Positions 8,785 through 18,004 are shown, numbered from the stretch's first letter. The stretch is DNA of 64,000 nt from Rhizobium sp. TH2 (GCF_024707525.1 NZ_CP062231.1:1054001-1118000), one strand, 5' to 3'. The notes: a model not told the origin generated them from the letters alone. Numbers and translations: made by a program.

Positions 8785-9348
8785 TCAATCGCGCGGGAAA
8801 ATCTCGCGGCCCTTGATCTTCATGCTGATGCCGAGATTGCCGGTCTTGCGGCGGACCAGGAAGCGGGGGCGGCGGTCGGCGAAATAGGAATGGCGGCGGC
8901 GGGGCTTTGGAGGCTTGGCACCGGCGGTGATAAGATGCTCGTCGAGTTCGCGGGCAACGCCGTCGGCCTCGACCATCAGCATCGGAATGCCATAGGCTTC
9001 CGACCAGGAGCGCCAGTCGGCGGCGATATCATAAAGGTCGTGCGCCACCAGCAGCGGAATGCAGAAGCCGGCATCGGTGTGGTGAAGTTCGAGCGTAACT
9101 GTCACTTCGCCATTGCCATGGTCGATCGCACGGGCGGCGACGCCCTTGAAGACGCGGGACGGCAGAGCGACGGTCAACGGCAGGCCGCTGGACGGCAGCA
9201 CCCGGCGCATGACGGCGCCGCGTTCGTCGAGCGTGATGTTCACGGTTTCCGAGCTTTCCTCGATTTCATAACGGAGCTGCTGCGGGAAAAGACCCGGATC
9301 CAGTCTCAGTTTGCTCGTGGCCCACACGGGCTGGTACATGGTGTTCAT
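8785..9348 (-). CDS. DUF6101-family protein
   Basis: The 187-aa protein has no signal peptide or membrane segment. It has a beta-rich centre (for example VTVTLELHHTDAGFCIPLLV) and a basic Arg/Lys-rich tail (PPKPRRRHSYFADRRPRFLVRRK). I recall this layout from the alphaproteobacterial DUF6101 family, whose function is unknown. It converges on the RTX gene with a shared terminator region between them and is divergent from the DUF1217 gene. Its basic tail could contact nucleic acid, but nothing else supports that. Confidence 0.7.
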   Translation of the reverse strand: MNTMYQPVWATSKLRLDPGLFPQQLRYEIEESSETVNITLDERGAVMRRVLPSSGLPLTVALPSRVFKGVAARAIDHGNGEVTVTLELHHTDAGFCIPLLVAHDLYDIAADWRSWSEAYGIPMLMVEADGVARELDEHLITAGAKPPKPRRRHSYFADRRPRFLVRRKTGNLGISMKIKGREIFPRD

Positions 9349-9636
9349 CGATTTCGACCCTGTTTTCTCGAGAGATCATCTCTCTTCTGTTTTTCGGGAC
9401 ATTCTGTCCTCTTATGCCGTCAGATTAGCGGGCCGCTCTTCGATGCAGCTTAAAATTCTCGGTTAAGAAAACTTTGCCTCGTTGGATGGTTATCAATTGG
9501 CAAGCCGGTTCGGTTTGCAAATGGTGAACAACAAGTCCGGCAATTGATGCATTTTCGCCAAATATCCAGAGCCCCGCCGGTAAGGTTCGGATAAGATTTT
9601 CAAGGCATAATGCGGAGGCCGGCAATGTAGGTTTCC

Positions 9637-11802
9637 ATGGTCTCCACCTTCCTGAGCTATAATCTGATCAACCGTGACCTCAGGGGAAACCTCGAGCGCG
9701 TCTCGTCGTCCAATCAGGTCGCCAGGGAAGAGCAGTATTACAAGGACAATATCGGCAAGGTGAAAACCGTCGAGGAGTTCGTCGACAACTACCGGCTCTA
9801 TGCCTATGCGATGAAGGCGCATGGGCTGGAAGACATGACCTACGCCAAGGCCTTCATGAAAAAGGTGCTGGAAAGCGACCTGACCGACACCGACTCCTTC
9901 GCCAATCGCCTGACGGACCAGCGCTATGCCCAGTTCGCGGCCGCGTTTCAGTTCTCCTCCGAGACATCGATCGTACAAACAACCCGGCAGATCGATGAGG
10001 TCATCGGGAACTTCCAGCAGGCGCTCGAAGACGAGGGTGAATCGGTCGAGGTCGAGACCGCCTATTACAAGAGCAAGATAGCCACGATCTCGTCTGTCGA
10101 TGAACTGCTGGGCGATGAGCGGGTCCGGGACTACGTCCTGAAGGGCTTCAATCTCGACACCAAATACTGGAACAAGGACCACCTGACAAAGGTCCTGACC
10201 AGCGACCTCAATGATCCCGCGAGCTATGTCAATACGCTCAATGTCGCCAACAAATCGACGCTACAGGCGATGACGGCGAACTTCAATTTCAATGCAGCGG
10301 GTACGCTCGACACCGGTGTGACAGCCCAGGATGCCACGCAGACGCTCGCTCTCGTCGAGGCCTATACATTCTATGTGCCGAGCCGCACCGTGCCCGCCGA
10401 GGCCCAGCTCAATAAAGACTATTACGAGGCCAAGATCGGCTCGATCACCAATGTCGACGACCTGGTCAACGATCCCCGCATGCTGGCCTACGTCAAGACC
10501 GCGTTCGGAATGGAGGATATTTTCCTCAAGAGCACGATCAAGAACATCCTGACGAGCGACCTCAACGACCCGAACAATTATGCGACAGTCTTCGGCGGCG
10601 AGAAATACGAGGCGCTGACCAAGGCGTTCAATTTTCAGACAGACGGCACGATTGCCGGCGGTAACACGGCCCAGACGGCGGCGCAGACGGACACCACATC
10701 AGGCCAGTACATGTCCCGTTATGACGACGCGCAGGACCAGAAGGACGACGATCTTTACACTTATTACCGCAACTTCATCGGCTCCATGGACAGCGTCGAG
10801 GAACTGCAATCGACGCCGAGGCTCTACGATTTCGTCCTGACCGCATTCGGCTTCGATCCGAATGATACGAAGGACTCCGTGATCGAAAAGGTGCTGACCA
10901 GCGATCTCGCGGACCCCAACAGTTTCGCCAACAAGCAGAAGGACGAGCGCTACCGCGAACTCGCCGCCGCCTTCAATTTCGACAGTGAGGGCAACAAGGC
11001 CGCACCCCGGCTCGCCCAGTCGCAGCAGGTCATAACCCAGACCGCCAAGGACTATGTCATCACCAAGACCCGTTTCGGTCATGAGGAAGACAAGGACGCC
11101 GCGACCAAGGAAGCAAAATATTATTCCGAGAACATCCAGAACATCCAGACGGCATCGGAATTCGTGGCCAACAGGCGCCTCGTCGATTTCGTGCTGGTCG
11201 CCAACGGCATCGATCCGGAAGACGTGACCAACGATTTCATCAAGCAGGTGTTCAACTCGGACCTCGACGATCCCGAAAGCTTCGTCAATATCCAGGAAGA
11301 CCATCGTTACGTCGAGATTCTCTCGTCGTTCAATTTCGATGCCAAGGGCAATATCGCGGTCCGCGATTCCGGCATCCAGGGCCGCTATGGGCAGATGACG
11401 ACCGAATATCTCTTCCTGCAGCAGAGCCTGGAGGAAGAAGTCGGCGAGGACAGCGCGGGCGCCCGCCTGGCGCTTTATTTCCAGCGCATGATGCCGTCGA
11501 TCAACTCGGCCTACGACATCCTTGGCGACACCGCGCTGCTCGAAGTTTTCCGCACCGCCTACGAACTGCCGGCCGAAATGTCGACCATGGACATCGAGAA
11601 GCAGAAGCTGCTCGTCGAGCGCTACATGGACTTCGACGAGCTTCAGGATCCTGATGAACTCCAGAAGTTCATCACCCGCTTCACCGCAATGTACGATCTC
11701 GCCAACGAGACCGATACGTCGCCGCTCATGCAGCTCTTCACCGGCAGCTCGACCAGCATCAGCGCCGACACGCTGCTTTCCATCGCCCAGCTCAAGGCTT
11801 GA
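9637..11802 (+). CDS. DUF1217-repeat protein (flagellum-associated family)
   Basis: A 721-aa protein made of six recognisable copies of the DUF1217 unit, starting at about residues 5, 130, 245, 360, 475 and 590. Each has the pattern YYKxxIxxIxSVdelv...R...YvLxAfGld...IxkvLtSDLxDPxSfaN...Y..Laa.FNF. The opening MVSTFLSYNLI is characteristic. In rhizobia DUF1217 proteins are found in flagellar gene clusters, so an extracytoplasmic or flagellar role is plausible; no flagellar genes are nearby. There is no classical signal peptide. A 288-bp region separates it from the divergent DUF6101 gene. Confidence 0.82.
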   Translation: MVSTFLSYNLINRDLRGNLERVSSSNQVAREEQYYKDNIGKVKTVEEFVDNYRLYAYAMKAHGLEDMTYAKAFMKKVLESDLTDTDSFANRLTDQRYAQFAAAFQFSSETSIVQTTRQIDEVIGNFQQALEDEGESVEVETAYYKSKIATISSVDELLGDERVRDYVLKGFNLDTKYWNKDHLTKVLTSDLNDPASYVNTLNVANKSTLQAMTANFNFNAAGTLDTGVTAQDATQTLALVEAYTFYVPSRTVPAEAQLNKDYYEAKIGSITNVDDLVNDPRMLAYVKTAFGMEDIFLKSTIKNILTSDLNDPNNYATVFGGEKYEALTKAFNFQTDGTIAGGNTAQTAAQTDTTSGQYMSRYDDAQDQKDDDLYTYYRNFIGSMDSVEELQSTPRLYDFVLTAFGFDPNDTKDSVIEKVLTSDLADPNSFANKQKDERYRELAAAFNFDSEGNKAAPRLAQSQQVITQTAKDYVITKTRFGHEEDKDAATKEAKYYSENIQNIQTASEFVANRRLVDFVLVANGIDPEDVTNDFIKQVFNSDLDDPESFVNIQEDHRYVEILSSFNFDAKGNIAVRDSGIQGRYGQMTTEYLFLQQSLEEEVGEDSAGARLALYFQRMMPSINSAYDILGDTALLEVFRTAYELPAEMSTMDIEKQKLLVERYMDFDELQDPDELQKFITRFTAMYDLANETDTSPLMQLFTGSSTSISADTLLSIAQLKA

Positions 11803-11840
11803 TCGAGCTGCACGATCAAACGCCTTGCTTTTGATTTTTC

Positions 11841-11868
11841 ATCGATATATTCGTTCGGATATAACGAT
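11841..11868. promoter_or_regulatory. ModE-type operator of modABC
   Basis: The halves ATCGATATATT and GATATAACGAT are separated by exactly six bases. Against the E. coli ModE consensus as I remember it (ATCGCTATATA-N6-TATATAACGAT), the left half matches 9 of 11 and the right half 10 of 11. It ends 17 bp before the modA ATG, a position where bound ModE would block transcription when molybdate is plentiful. Confidence 0.85.
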
Positions 11869-11885
11869 TGGAACGGGAGATCTTC

Positions 11886-12665
11886 ATGCTACGCCGCACA
11901 TTCATGTCTTCGCTCCTCACGGCCGCGATGCTCGGGCTCGCCTCGGTGGCGCCCGCCAAGGCCGCCGACCTCGTCGTCTTCGCCGCCGCCAGCATGAAAG
12001 GGTCGCTTGATGATGTCGCCAAAGCTTTCCAAGCAAAGAACGGCACCAAGGTCGTCATTTCCTATGCGTCGAGCTCGCAACTCGCCAAGCAGATCGAAGC
12101 CGCTGCGCCGGCCGATGTCTTCATCTCGGCTGACACCAGGTGGATGACCTATCTGGTGGAGAAAAACGCCGTGAGGAAGGAAGAAGCCGTCAACCTGCTC
12201 GGCAACCGTCTCGTGCTGGTCGCCGCCAAGGATTCCAAGGCTTCGATCAAGATCGAGAAGGGATTCAAGCTCGCCGAAGCACTCGGTGACAGTCGCCTCG
12301 CCATGGGCGACCCGAAGAGCGTGCCGGCCGGCAAGTATGGCCAGGAATCGCTGAAATTCTACGGCGTCTGGGCCGATGTCGAAGGCAAGGTGGCGGGTGC
12401 CGACAATGTGCGCGCCGCGCTGAAGCTCGTCTCATCCGGCGAAGCACCGCTCGGCATCGTCTACGAGACCGACGCCAAGGCCGACAGGCAAGTGAAGATC
12501 GTGGATTTCTTCGGCGAGGACAGCCATTCCCCGATCATCTATCCGGTCGCACCCGTAGCGGCATCGACCAATGAGGCCAGGAACGCGTTCATGAAATTCC
12601 TGCTCGGCCCGGAAGCCGCTGACATCTTCAAGAGAGCGGGCTTTACGACTCTCGCCTCTTCGTGA
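11886..12665 (+). CDS. modA: Molybdate ABC transporter substrate-binding protein
   Basis: ModA binds molybdate or tungstate in the periplasm and delivers it to ModBC. The 259-aa product has a signal peptide of about 29 residues with an RRTF pair near the N-terminus, then DLVVFAAASMKGSLDDVAKAF, the family's hallmark start of the mature protein with anion-binding serines. Later marks are YASSSQLAKQIEAAAPADVFISAD and GIVYETDA near residue 190. ATG 11886 has a GGGAG site; an in-frame TTG at 11868 falls on the ModE operator. First gene of modABC. Confidence 0.96.
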   Translation: MLRRTFMSSLLTAAMLGLASVAPAKAADLVVFAAASMKGSLDDVAKAFQAKNGTKVVISYASSSQLAKQIEAAAPADVFISADTRWMTYLVEKNAVRKEEAVNLLGNRLVLVAAKDSKASIKIEKGFKLAEALGDSRLAMGDPKSVPAGKYGQESLKFYGVWADVEGKVAGADNVRAALKLVSSGEAPLGIVYETDAKADRQVKIVDFFGEDSHSPIIYPVAPVAASTNEARNAFMKFLLGPEAADIFKRAGFTTLASS

Positions 12666-12676
12666 ATGCTTGAAGA

Positions 12677-13369
12677 ATGGGGTTCAGCGAAGAAGAATGG
12701 ACGGCAATCAGGTTGAGCATCGAGGTGGCGGCGCTTGCCGTCGCCGTCAGCCTGCCGTTCGGAATCCTCGTCGCCTATGTCCTAGCGCGCGGGCGCTTTT
12801 ACGGCAAGGCGGTGCTGAGTGCCATCGTCGCCCTGCCGCTGATCCTGCCACCCGTCGTCACGGGTTACCTCCTGCTGATGACCTTCGGGCGGAAAGGCCT
12901 GTTCGGCGGCTTCCTCGAAAGCATCGGCATAGTGCTATCCTTCCGCTGGACGGGGGCGGCGGTCGCGGCCGCCGTCATGGGTTTTCCCCTGCTGGTACAA
13001 GCGATCCAGCTTTCGATGGAGGCGATCGACAAGCGGCTTGAATCCGCCGCCGGCACGCTCGGCGCCAATCGCTTCATGGTGTTCCTGACGGTGACCCTGC
13101 CGCTCAGCCTGCCGGGCATCATCGCAGGCGTCGTGACGTCCTTCGCGCGGGCTTTAGGCGAATTCGGCGCCACAATCACTTTCGTTTCGGCGATCCCCGG
13201 GGAGACCCAGACGCTGGCCTCCGCGATCCATTCCCTACTACAGGACCCCGATGGCGAACCCATGGCCCTGCGCCTGACCTTTTTTTCGGTTGCCATATCC
13301 TTCGCAGCGATTCTGTTGGCAGGTTCGGTCTCTCGGTTCGCCGCTCGCCGCCTCGGGGCAGCGTCATGA
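12677..13369 (+). CDS. modB: Molybdate ABC transporter permease
   Basis: ModB forms the membrane channel for molybdate. The 230-aa protein has five hydrophobic segments and the ABC-permease EAA loop at about residues 117-135 (MEAIDKRLESAAGTLGAN), which docks on ModC. FARALGEFGATITFVS near 155-170 is typical of sulfate/molybdate permeases. It starts 11 nt after modA and its stop overlaps the modC start by 4 nt (ATGA), indicating translational coupling. Confidence 0.96.
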   Translation: MGFSEEEWTAIRLSIEVAALAVAVSLPFGILVAYVLARGRFYGKAVLSAIVALPLILPPVVTGYLLLMTFGRKGLFGGFLESIGIVLSFRWTGAAVAAAVMGFPLLVQAIQLSMEAIDKRLESAAGTLGANRFMVFLTVTLPLSLPGIIAGVVTSFARALGEFGATITFVSAIPGETQTLASAIHSLLQDPDGEPMALRLTFFSVAISFAAILLAGSVSRFAARRLGAAS

Positions 13370-14478
13370 TCTCGGTCAAAGTGCGCCACCGGCAGGGCGA
13401 TTTCCAGGTCGATGCCGCGTTTACCGCCGGCGGCGGGGTGACCGCACTGTTCGGTCCATCCGGCTCCGGCAAGACGTCGCTCGTGCAGATGATTGCCGGG
13501 CTGACACGACCCGATGACGCCGTCATCAGTTTCGACGGCATTGTCTGGAACGACACCGGCCAGCGTATATTCGTGCCGCCGCATCGCCGCCGCATCGGCT
13601 ATGTCTTCCAGGAAGGACGCCTGTTTCCGCATATGACGGCGCGGCAGAACCTACTCTATGGCCGCTTCTTTTCGCCGAAGGCGGAGCGGAGCATTTCCGA
13701 ACCCGAAGTGGTCGATCTTCTCGGCATCGAGCGGCTGCTCGACCAGCGACCGGCGACGCTTTCCGGCGGCGAGAAGCAGCGTGTGGCGATCGGACGAGCG
13801 CTGCTTTCGGCTCCCCGGCTGATCCTGATGGACGAGCCGCTTTCGGCACTGGATCGCGCCCGGCGGCAGGAGATTCTGCCCTATATCGAGCGCATCCGCG
13901 ATGTGGTGAAAATACCCGTCATCTATGTCAGCCATGCGCTCGATGAAGTCGCCCGTCTTGCCAACCGCGTGGTGCTGCTCGACGAGGGCAGGGTGCGTGC
14001 CGAGGGAGCACCCGTGGACATTTTCCCGGAGCTTTCATTTGTGACCGATTCGATCGCGCCGCAATCGGTGCTCGAAGCCAGGATGATCGGACAGGAGGAG
14101 TATTACGGCCTGTCGATCGCCGAGATCGGCGACACCGTGGTGACGTTGCAGCCCATCGATCTTCCCGAGGGAACCGCCGTCCGTGTCCGCGTGTCATCGA
14201 CCGATGTCATGATCGCGTTGCAGAAGCCCGAAAATATCAGCGCGCTCAACCATCTTCCCGGCACCATCACCGCGATCACGCGAGATGGCCCCTATATGCT
14301 GGTGGAAATGGATTGCGACGGCCAGCGGCTGATGGCACGCATTACGCTGCTCTCATGCGAGCGATTGGGTCTGGCGCCCGGCGTGGCCGTCTATGCGCTG
14401 TTCAAGGCCGTTACCGTCGATAGCGGCAGCGTCTATCACGTATCGGCATCGGCGCCCGATGGGCCGGGCTCGGCCTGA
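13366..14478 (+). CDS. modC: Molybdate ABC transporter ATP-binding protein
   Basis: ModC powers molybdate import. The 370-aa protein has Walker A GPSGSGKTS near residues 30-38, Q-loop VFQEGRLFPHMT near 80, signature LSGGEKQRV near 131-139, Walker B LILMDEPLSALD near 150-161 and the switch histidine in VSHALDE. A C-terminal mop/TOBE domain (about 295-360, LPGTITAITRDGPYMLVEMDCDGQRL) binds oxyanion, as usual for ModC. The last 43 bp overlap the 3' end of modE on the other strand. Confidence 0.96.
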   Translation: MISVKVRHRQGDFQVDAAFTAGGGVTALFGPSGSGKTSLVQMIAGLTRPDDAVISFDGIVWNDTGQRIFVPPHRRRIGYVFQEGRLFPHMTARQNLLYGRFFSPKAERSISEPEVVDLLGIERLLDQRPATLSGGEKQRVAIGRALLSAPRLILMDEPLSALDRARRQEILPYIERIRDVVKIPVIYVSHALDEVARLANRVVLLDEGRVRAEGAPVDIFPELSFVTDSIAPQSVLEARMIGQEEYYGLSIAEIGDTVVTLQPIDLPEGTAVRVRVSSTDVMIALQKPENISALNHLPGTITAITRDGPYMLVEMDCDGQRLMARITLLSCERLGLAPGVAVYALFKAVTVDSGSVYHVSASAPDGPGSA

Positions 14479-14822
14479 GGGCTGGCATTCGCCGCCAGCC
14501 AGTCGAGATCGGCCTTCAGCGCCGTCATCGTGTGCTGTTCCATGGCGCGGAAACGCTTGAGCAATTCCTCGCCGAACGCGGTCAGTGCAGCGCCGCCACC
14601 GCTCTTGCCGCCATGCTTGGTCTCCACGACGCTCTGCTTGAACATGCGGTTCAGCTCATCGACCAGCAGCCAGCCGCGCCTATAGGACATGTCCATCCGC
14701 ACGGCCGCCTGCCTGATGGAGCCCGTCTCTCGGATCAGTTCCATCAGTTCCGCCTTGCCGTGGCTCAATGGCGCGCCGTCCGGGAAAGTCAGCCTCAGAT
14801 TGGTGCGGATAATCTCGCCCAT
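14436..14822 (-). CDS. modE: ModE-type winged-helix regulator, DNA-binding domain only
   Basis: The 128-aa protein has the LysR-like helix-turn-helix of ModE: LMELIRETGSIRQAAVRMDMSYRRGWLLVDELN near residues 26-58, followed by the wing VVETKHGGKSGGGAALTAFGEELL. E. coli ModE is about twice as long and carries two mop domains that sense molybdate; here they are absent, so sensing must occur otherwise or through another protein. It overlaps the convergent modC tail by 43 bp and shares ATGA with the oxidase gene upstream. Its likely target is the operator at 11841-11868. Confidence 0.88.
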   Translation of the reverse strand: MGEIIRTNLRLTFPDGAPLSHGKAELMELIRETGSIRQAAVRMDMSYRRGWLLVDELNRMFKQSVVETKHGGKSGGGAALTAFGEELLKRFRAMEQHTMTALKADLDWLAANASPQAEPGPSGADADT

Positions 14823-16237
14823 CAGACCTTCAGCACCTTGTCCGGGTTCATGATGTGGGCGGGATCGAAGGCCCGCTTGATCCGCCGCATGAGGTCCATC
14901 TCGATCGCGGGCCGGATCGCGGCAAGCTCATCGCGCTTGAGCTGGCCGATGCCATGCTCGGCGGAGATCGAGCCGTTGAACTTCAGCACCAGTCCATGAA
15001 CGATCTTGTTAACGTCGCGCCACTGGGCGATGAAGGCCTGCTTGTCGGCGCCGACCGGCTGGGAAATGTTGTAGTGGATATTGCCGTCGCCGAGATGGCC
15101 GAAGGCGCAGACGCGGGCGCCTGGTATGAAGGCCAGCACGGCCTTCTCGGCCTCGGCCATGAATTCCGGTATCTTCGAGACGGGCACGGAGACGTCATGC
15201 TTGATCGACCCGCCTTCGGGCTTCTGCGCTTCCGACATGCTCTCGCGCATGTGCCAGAAGGCGCGGGCCTGTGTGGACGATGAAGCAATGGATGCGTCAA
15301 GCACCAAGCCGCGTTCGGAGGCTTCGGTGAGCAGCGCCTCCATCATCTGGCGCGCACTGTCCTCGTGGTCGGTCGTCGAGATATCGACCAGCACATACCA
15401 GGGATAGGGTGAGGCGAGCGGATCGCGGACGCCGGGGATGTTGCGCAGCGTGAATTCGACGCCTAGCCGGACCATCAGCTCGAAGCCGGTCAGGGCATTG
15501 CCGCAGACATCCTGCGCCATCTGGAAGAAGGCCAGCGCATTCTCCGCACTCGCAAGCCCGCAAAACGCCACTTCATGCCCGCGTGGGCGCGGGAAGAGTT
15601 TCAGCACGGCGGCGGTGATCACCCCCAGCGTGCCCTCGGCACCGATGAAGAGGTCACGCAGGTCATAGCCGGTATTGTCCTTCTTGAGCTTGCGCAGCCC
15701 GTCCCAGATTTCGCCCGTCGGCAGCACGACTTCCAGCCCGAGGCAGAGATGGCGCGCATTACCATAGGCCAGCACCTGCGTGCCGCCGGCATTGGTTGAG
15801 AGATTGCCGCCGATCTGGCAGCTTCCTTGCGAGCCCAGCGACAGCGGAAACATGCGGCTGTTTTCCTCGGCGATCTTGTGCAGGTTGTCGAGAATGCAGC
15901 CGGCATCGACCGTCATCGTGTTCGCGGCGAGATCGACCTCGCGCACTTTGTTCATCCGTTCGAGCGAGATCAGCACGTCTTCATGGCCCTCGCGCGGCGT
16001 CTGGCCGCCGGCGTGTCCAGTATTGCCCGATTGCGGCACGATCACCGTGCCGGTTTCGCTCGCAAGCGTCAGGATATCAGAGACTTCAGCGGTATTCGCA
16101 GGCTTCAGCAGCAGGGGTGAAGCGCCGTGATAGAGCCCGCGCGTCTCGACCAGATGCGGGAGAAGCGCCTGCTGGTCGGTGATGGCATAAGCCGGCCCGA
16201 CGATGGCGGCGAAACGCTCGATAAGCTCAGTCTTCAT
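14822..16237 (-). CDS. FAD-binding oxidoreductase, D-2-hydroxyacid dehydrogenase type
   Basis: The 471-aa protein belongs to the family of D-lactate, glycolate (GlcD) and D-2-hydroxyglutarate dehydrogenases. The PCMH FAD-binding domain is at about residues 35-220 (VPQSGNTGHAGG near 67-78; SLGSQGSCQIGGNLSTNAGGTQVLAYGN near 133-160; FIGAEGTLGVIT near 197-208). The C-terminal FAD-oxidase domain ends with GHLGDGNIHYN near 375 and SAEHGIGQLKR near 426, which hold the metal-binding His/Glu residues. Substrate is not determinable; D-2-hydroxyglutarate is a reasonable guess. The start overlaps the Sua5 gene by 11 nt, and the stop overlaps modE. Confidence 0.88.
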   Translation of the reverse strand: MKTELIERFAAIVGPAYAITDQQALLPHLVETRGLYHGASPLLLKPANTAEVSDILTLASETGTVIVPQSGNTGHAGGQTPREGHEDVLISLERMNKVREVDLAANTMTVDAGCILDNLHKIAEENSRMFPLSLGSQGSCQIGGNLSTNAGGTQVLAYGNARHLCLGLEVVLPTGEIWDGLRKLKKDNTGYDLRDLFIGAEGTLGVITAAVLKLFPRPRGHEVAFCGLASAENALAFFQMAQDVCGNALTGFELMVRLGVEFTLRNIPGVRDPLASPYPWYVLVDISTTDHEDSARQMMEALLTEASERGLVLDASIASSSTQARAFWHMRESMSEAQKPEGGSIKHDVSVPVSKIPEFMAEAEKAVLAFIPGARVCAFGHLGDGNIHYNISQPVGADKQAFIAQWRDVNKIVHGLVLKFNGSISAEHGIGQLKRDELAAIRPAIEMDLMRRIKRAFDPAHIMNPDKVLKV

Positions 16238-17222
16238 AACTCACCTCGGGACGCGGGGCCGCGGCGCGCGCAATCCTGTCATTGATCGCTTCGCCCAGAT
16301 CGTGGTGCGGGATGGGCGCAAAGGCTATGGCGCGCGCCGGCAGTTGATCAGCCATCTTCATGATCGAGAAGAGATTGGCCGCCGCCTCGCTGAGCGACGC
16401 CTGCGGACTGAGATCGAAGATCGCGATCGCATCATCCAGCCCCGCGATCGGCTGGTTGCCGAAGTTGACCAGGATTTCCCCCGGTTCGACATGCAGCCGG
16501 TCGAGCCGGACATCGGCCCTCGGCGCATAATGCGAAGCCAGCATGCCGGGTGCTTCGATGGCTGTCTGCGCGGCCTTGTCCTGACGGATAATCTTCCGGC
16601 CAATACATGCCTCGATCGCGCGCACCGCCAGCCCACCGGGCCTGAGCAGCCTGACCGTATCGCCTTCGATCTTGAGGATCGTGCTTTCGACGCCGACGCC
16701 GGCTGGCCCGCCATCGAGGATAAGCCGGATCTTGTCGCCGAGATCGCCTTGCACATGTCCGGCGTCCGTCGGGCTGACCCGGCCTGAAGTATTGGCGCTG
16801 GGCGCGGCCAGCGGATGACCGAAGGCTGCGATCAGCTCGCCGGCAAAACCCTGGGGAACCCGGACGCCCACCGTGTCGAGCCCCGCCGTGCACAGCGGAT
16901 GAATGGTGCTGTCGGCATGGAGCGGCAGGACCAGCGTCAGCGGCCCCGGCCAGAACGCCTCGGCGAGCTTGCGCGACAGGGGGTCGAAGACCGCATGGCG
17001 CTCGGCCATTGCGAGGTCCGACATATGCGCGATCAGCGGATTGAAGCGCGGCCGGCCCTTGACCTCATAGATGCGGGCGATCGCTTGCGGATTGGTGGCA
17101 TCTGCGGCCAGCCCATAGACCGTCTCGGTTGGGATCGCCACCGGCTCGGCGCTTTCGAGCACTTGGCAGCCGCGCGCCAGCGCCTGGCTGTGTTCCCGTC
17201 CGATGTCGATGATTTCGGCCAT
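16227..17222 (-). CDS. L-threonylcarbamoyladenylate synthase, Sua5 type
   Basis: This enzyme makes threonylcarbamoyl-AMP from threonine, bicarbonate and ATP for the t6A37 modification of tRNAs that read ANN codons. The 331-aa protein has the YrdC domain at about residues 15-205 (PTETVYGLAADA near 31-42, KGRPRFNPLIAH near 55-66, APSANTSGRVSPT near 140-152) and the extra Sua5 domain after about 220, so it is the long Sua5 form rather than the short TsaC form. It heads a run with the oxidase and modE through short overlaps. Confidence 0.94.
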   Translation of the reverse strand: MAEIIDIGREHSQALARGCQVLESAEPVAIPTETVYGLAADATNPQAIARIYEVKGRPRFNPLIAHMSDLAMAERHAVFDPLSRKLAEAFWPGPLTLVLPLHADSTIHPLCTAGLDTVGVRVPQGFAGELIAAFGHPLAAPSANTSGRVSPTDAGHVQGDLGDKIRLILDGGPAGVGVESTILKIEGDTVRLLRPGGLAVRAIEACIGRKIIRQDKAAQTAIEAPGMLASHYAPRADVRLDRLHVEPGEILVNFGNQPIAGLDDAIAIFDLSPQASLSEAAANLFSIMKMADQLPARAIAFAPIPHHDLGEAINDRIARAAAPRPEVSYED

Positions 17223-17302
17223 GTCCGCCTTCGCTTGGTGAAGTGCGACCGGCTATATCGCCCGCGAGCCGCTTTGCCAAGCGGACTGCCGGCAGGGCGA
17301 CG

Positions 17303-17914
17303 TTACATCGCCCGGATCACCTTCCGCAGCGCTTCCTGCTTGGCACCGAGAAGCAGCACGTTCTTCAGCGCCGTCTTGGGATCGTTGGTGCGAAAGAGGA
17401 TGCCGTTGCCGCGCACCTTCTTGTCGAGGACGAGCTTCTTGCCCGTGTTGTTCTCCATGGCGACGGCGAAATACATCCGTTCGGCGCGCATATTGATCTG
17501 TTCGAATTTCAGGTCGTCCGAGGCGATATCGGCGAAGAAATTGGCAATGTAGAAGGCCCAGTTCACGTCGGAATATTCCGCGAACTTCGATTTCGCCGCA
17601 GTGACGTGACAGTAGCCGAGATGCGGCGTGCCGGTGAGCGTGCGGTGGAAGACCAGCTTGGGAAACTGGATCGAACGGTGGAACGTGTTGAGCCGCTCAT
17701 GGGTCTTTTCGCCCGCCGCGGTCAGGATCTTGCCGGTGCGCTCGGCGACTTCCTCATAGGTGAGATAGCGCTTCTCGTCGGGCGCCCAGTTGGGGCGTGA
17801 GCGGTCGATGCGGCCGGTGCGCAGAAAGTCCGAATGAGCTGTCTGCTTCACAGCTGCCGGCCTTTCCTGGTCGACATACTGCAATTTGGACATGGCTGAC
17901 TTCTGGTCGGACAT
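17303..17914 (-). CDS. Uncharacterised 203-aa protein
   Basis: I do not recognise this family with confidence; it resembles rhizobial DUF proteins of unknown function. There is no signal peptide or membrane segment. A polar N-terminal 65 residues is followed by a compact beta-rich region with FHRSIQFPKLVFHRTLTGTP, GYCHVTAAKSKF, a tryptophan/aromatic patch WAFYIANFFADIAS near 125-138, and MYFAVAMENNTGKKLVLDKK. The C-terminus is Lys/Arg-rich. It stands alone between sua5 and the GH25 gene, 80 nt upstream of sua5 on the same strand. The composition matches its neighbours, so it is probably a real native gene. Confidence 0.65.
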   Translation of the reverse strand: MSDQKSAMSKLQYVDQERPAAVKQTAHSDFLRTGRIDRSRPNWAPDEKRYLTYEEVAERTGKILTAAGEKTHERLNTFHRSIQFPKLVFHRTLTGTPHLGYCHVTAAKSKFAEYSDVNWAFYIANFFADIASDDLKFEQINMRAERMYFAVAMENNTGKKLVLDKKVRGNGILFRTNDPKTALKNVLLLGAKQEALRKVIRAM

Positions 17915-18004
17915 TACAACACTCTAGCCTGGGCATGGTTAAGAACTTGCTAAAGGCTAGGTCCGCATGGTTTCGCGAGGCTTACCGCAGGTGCGAAGCG
18001 GCGG

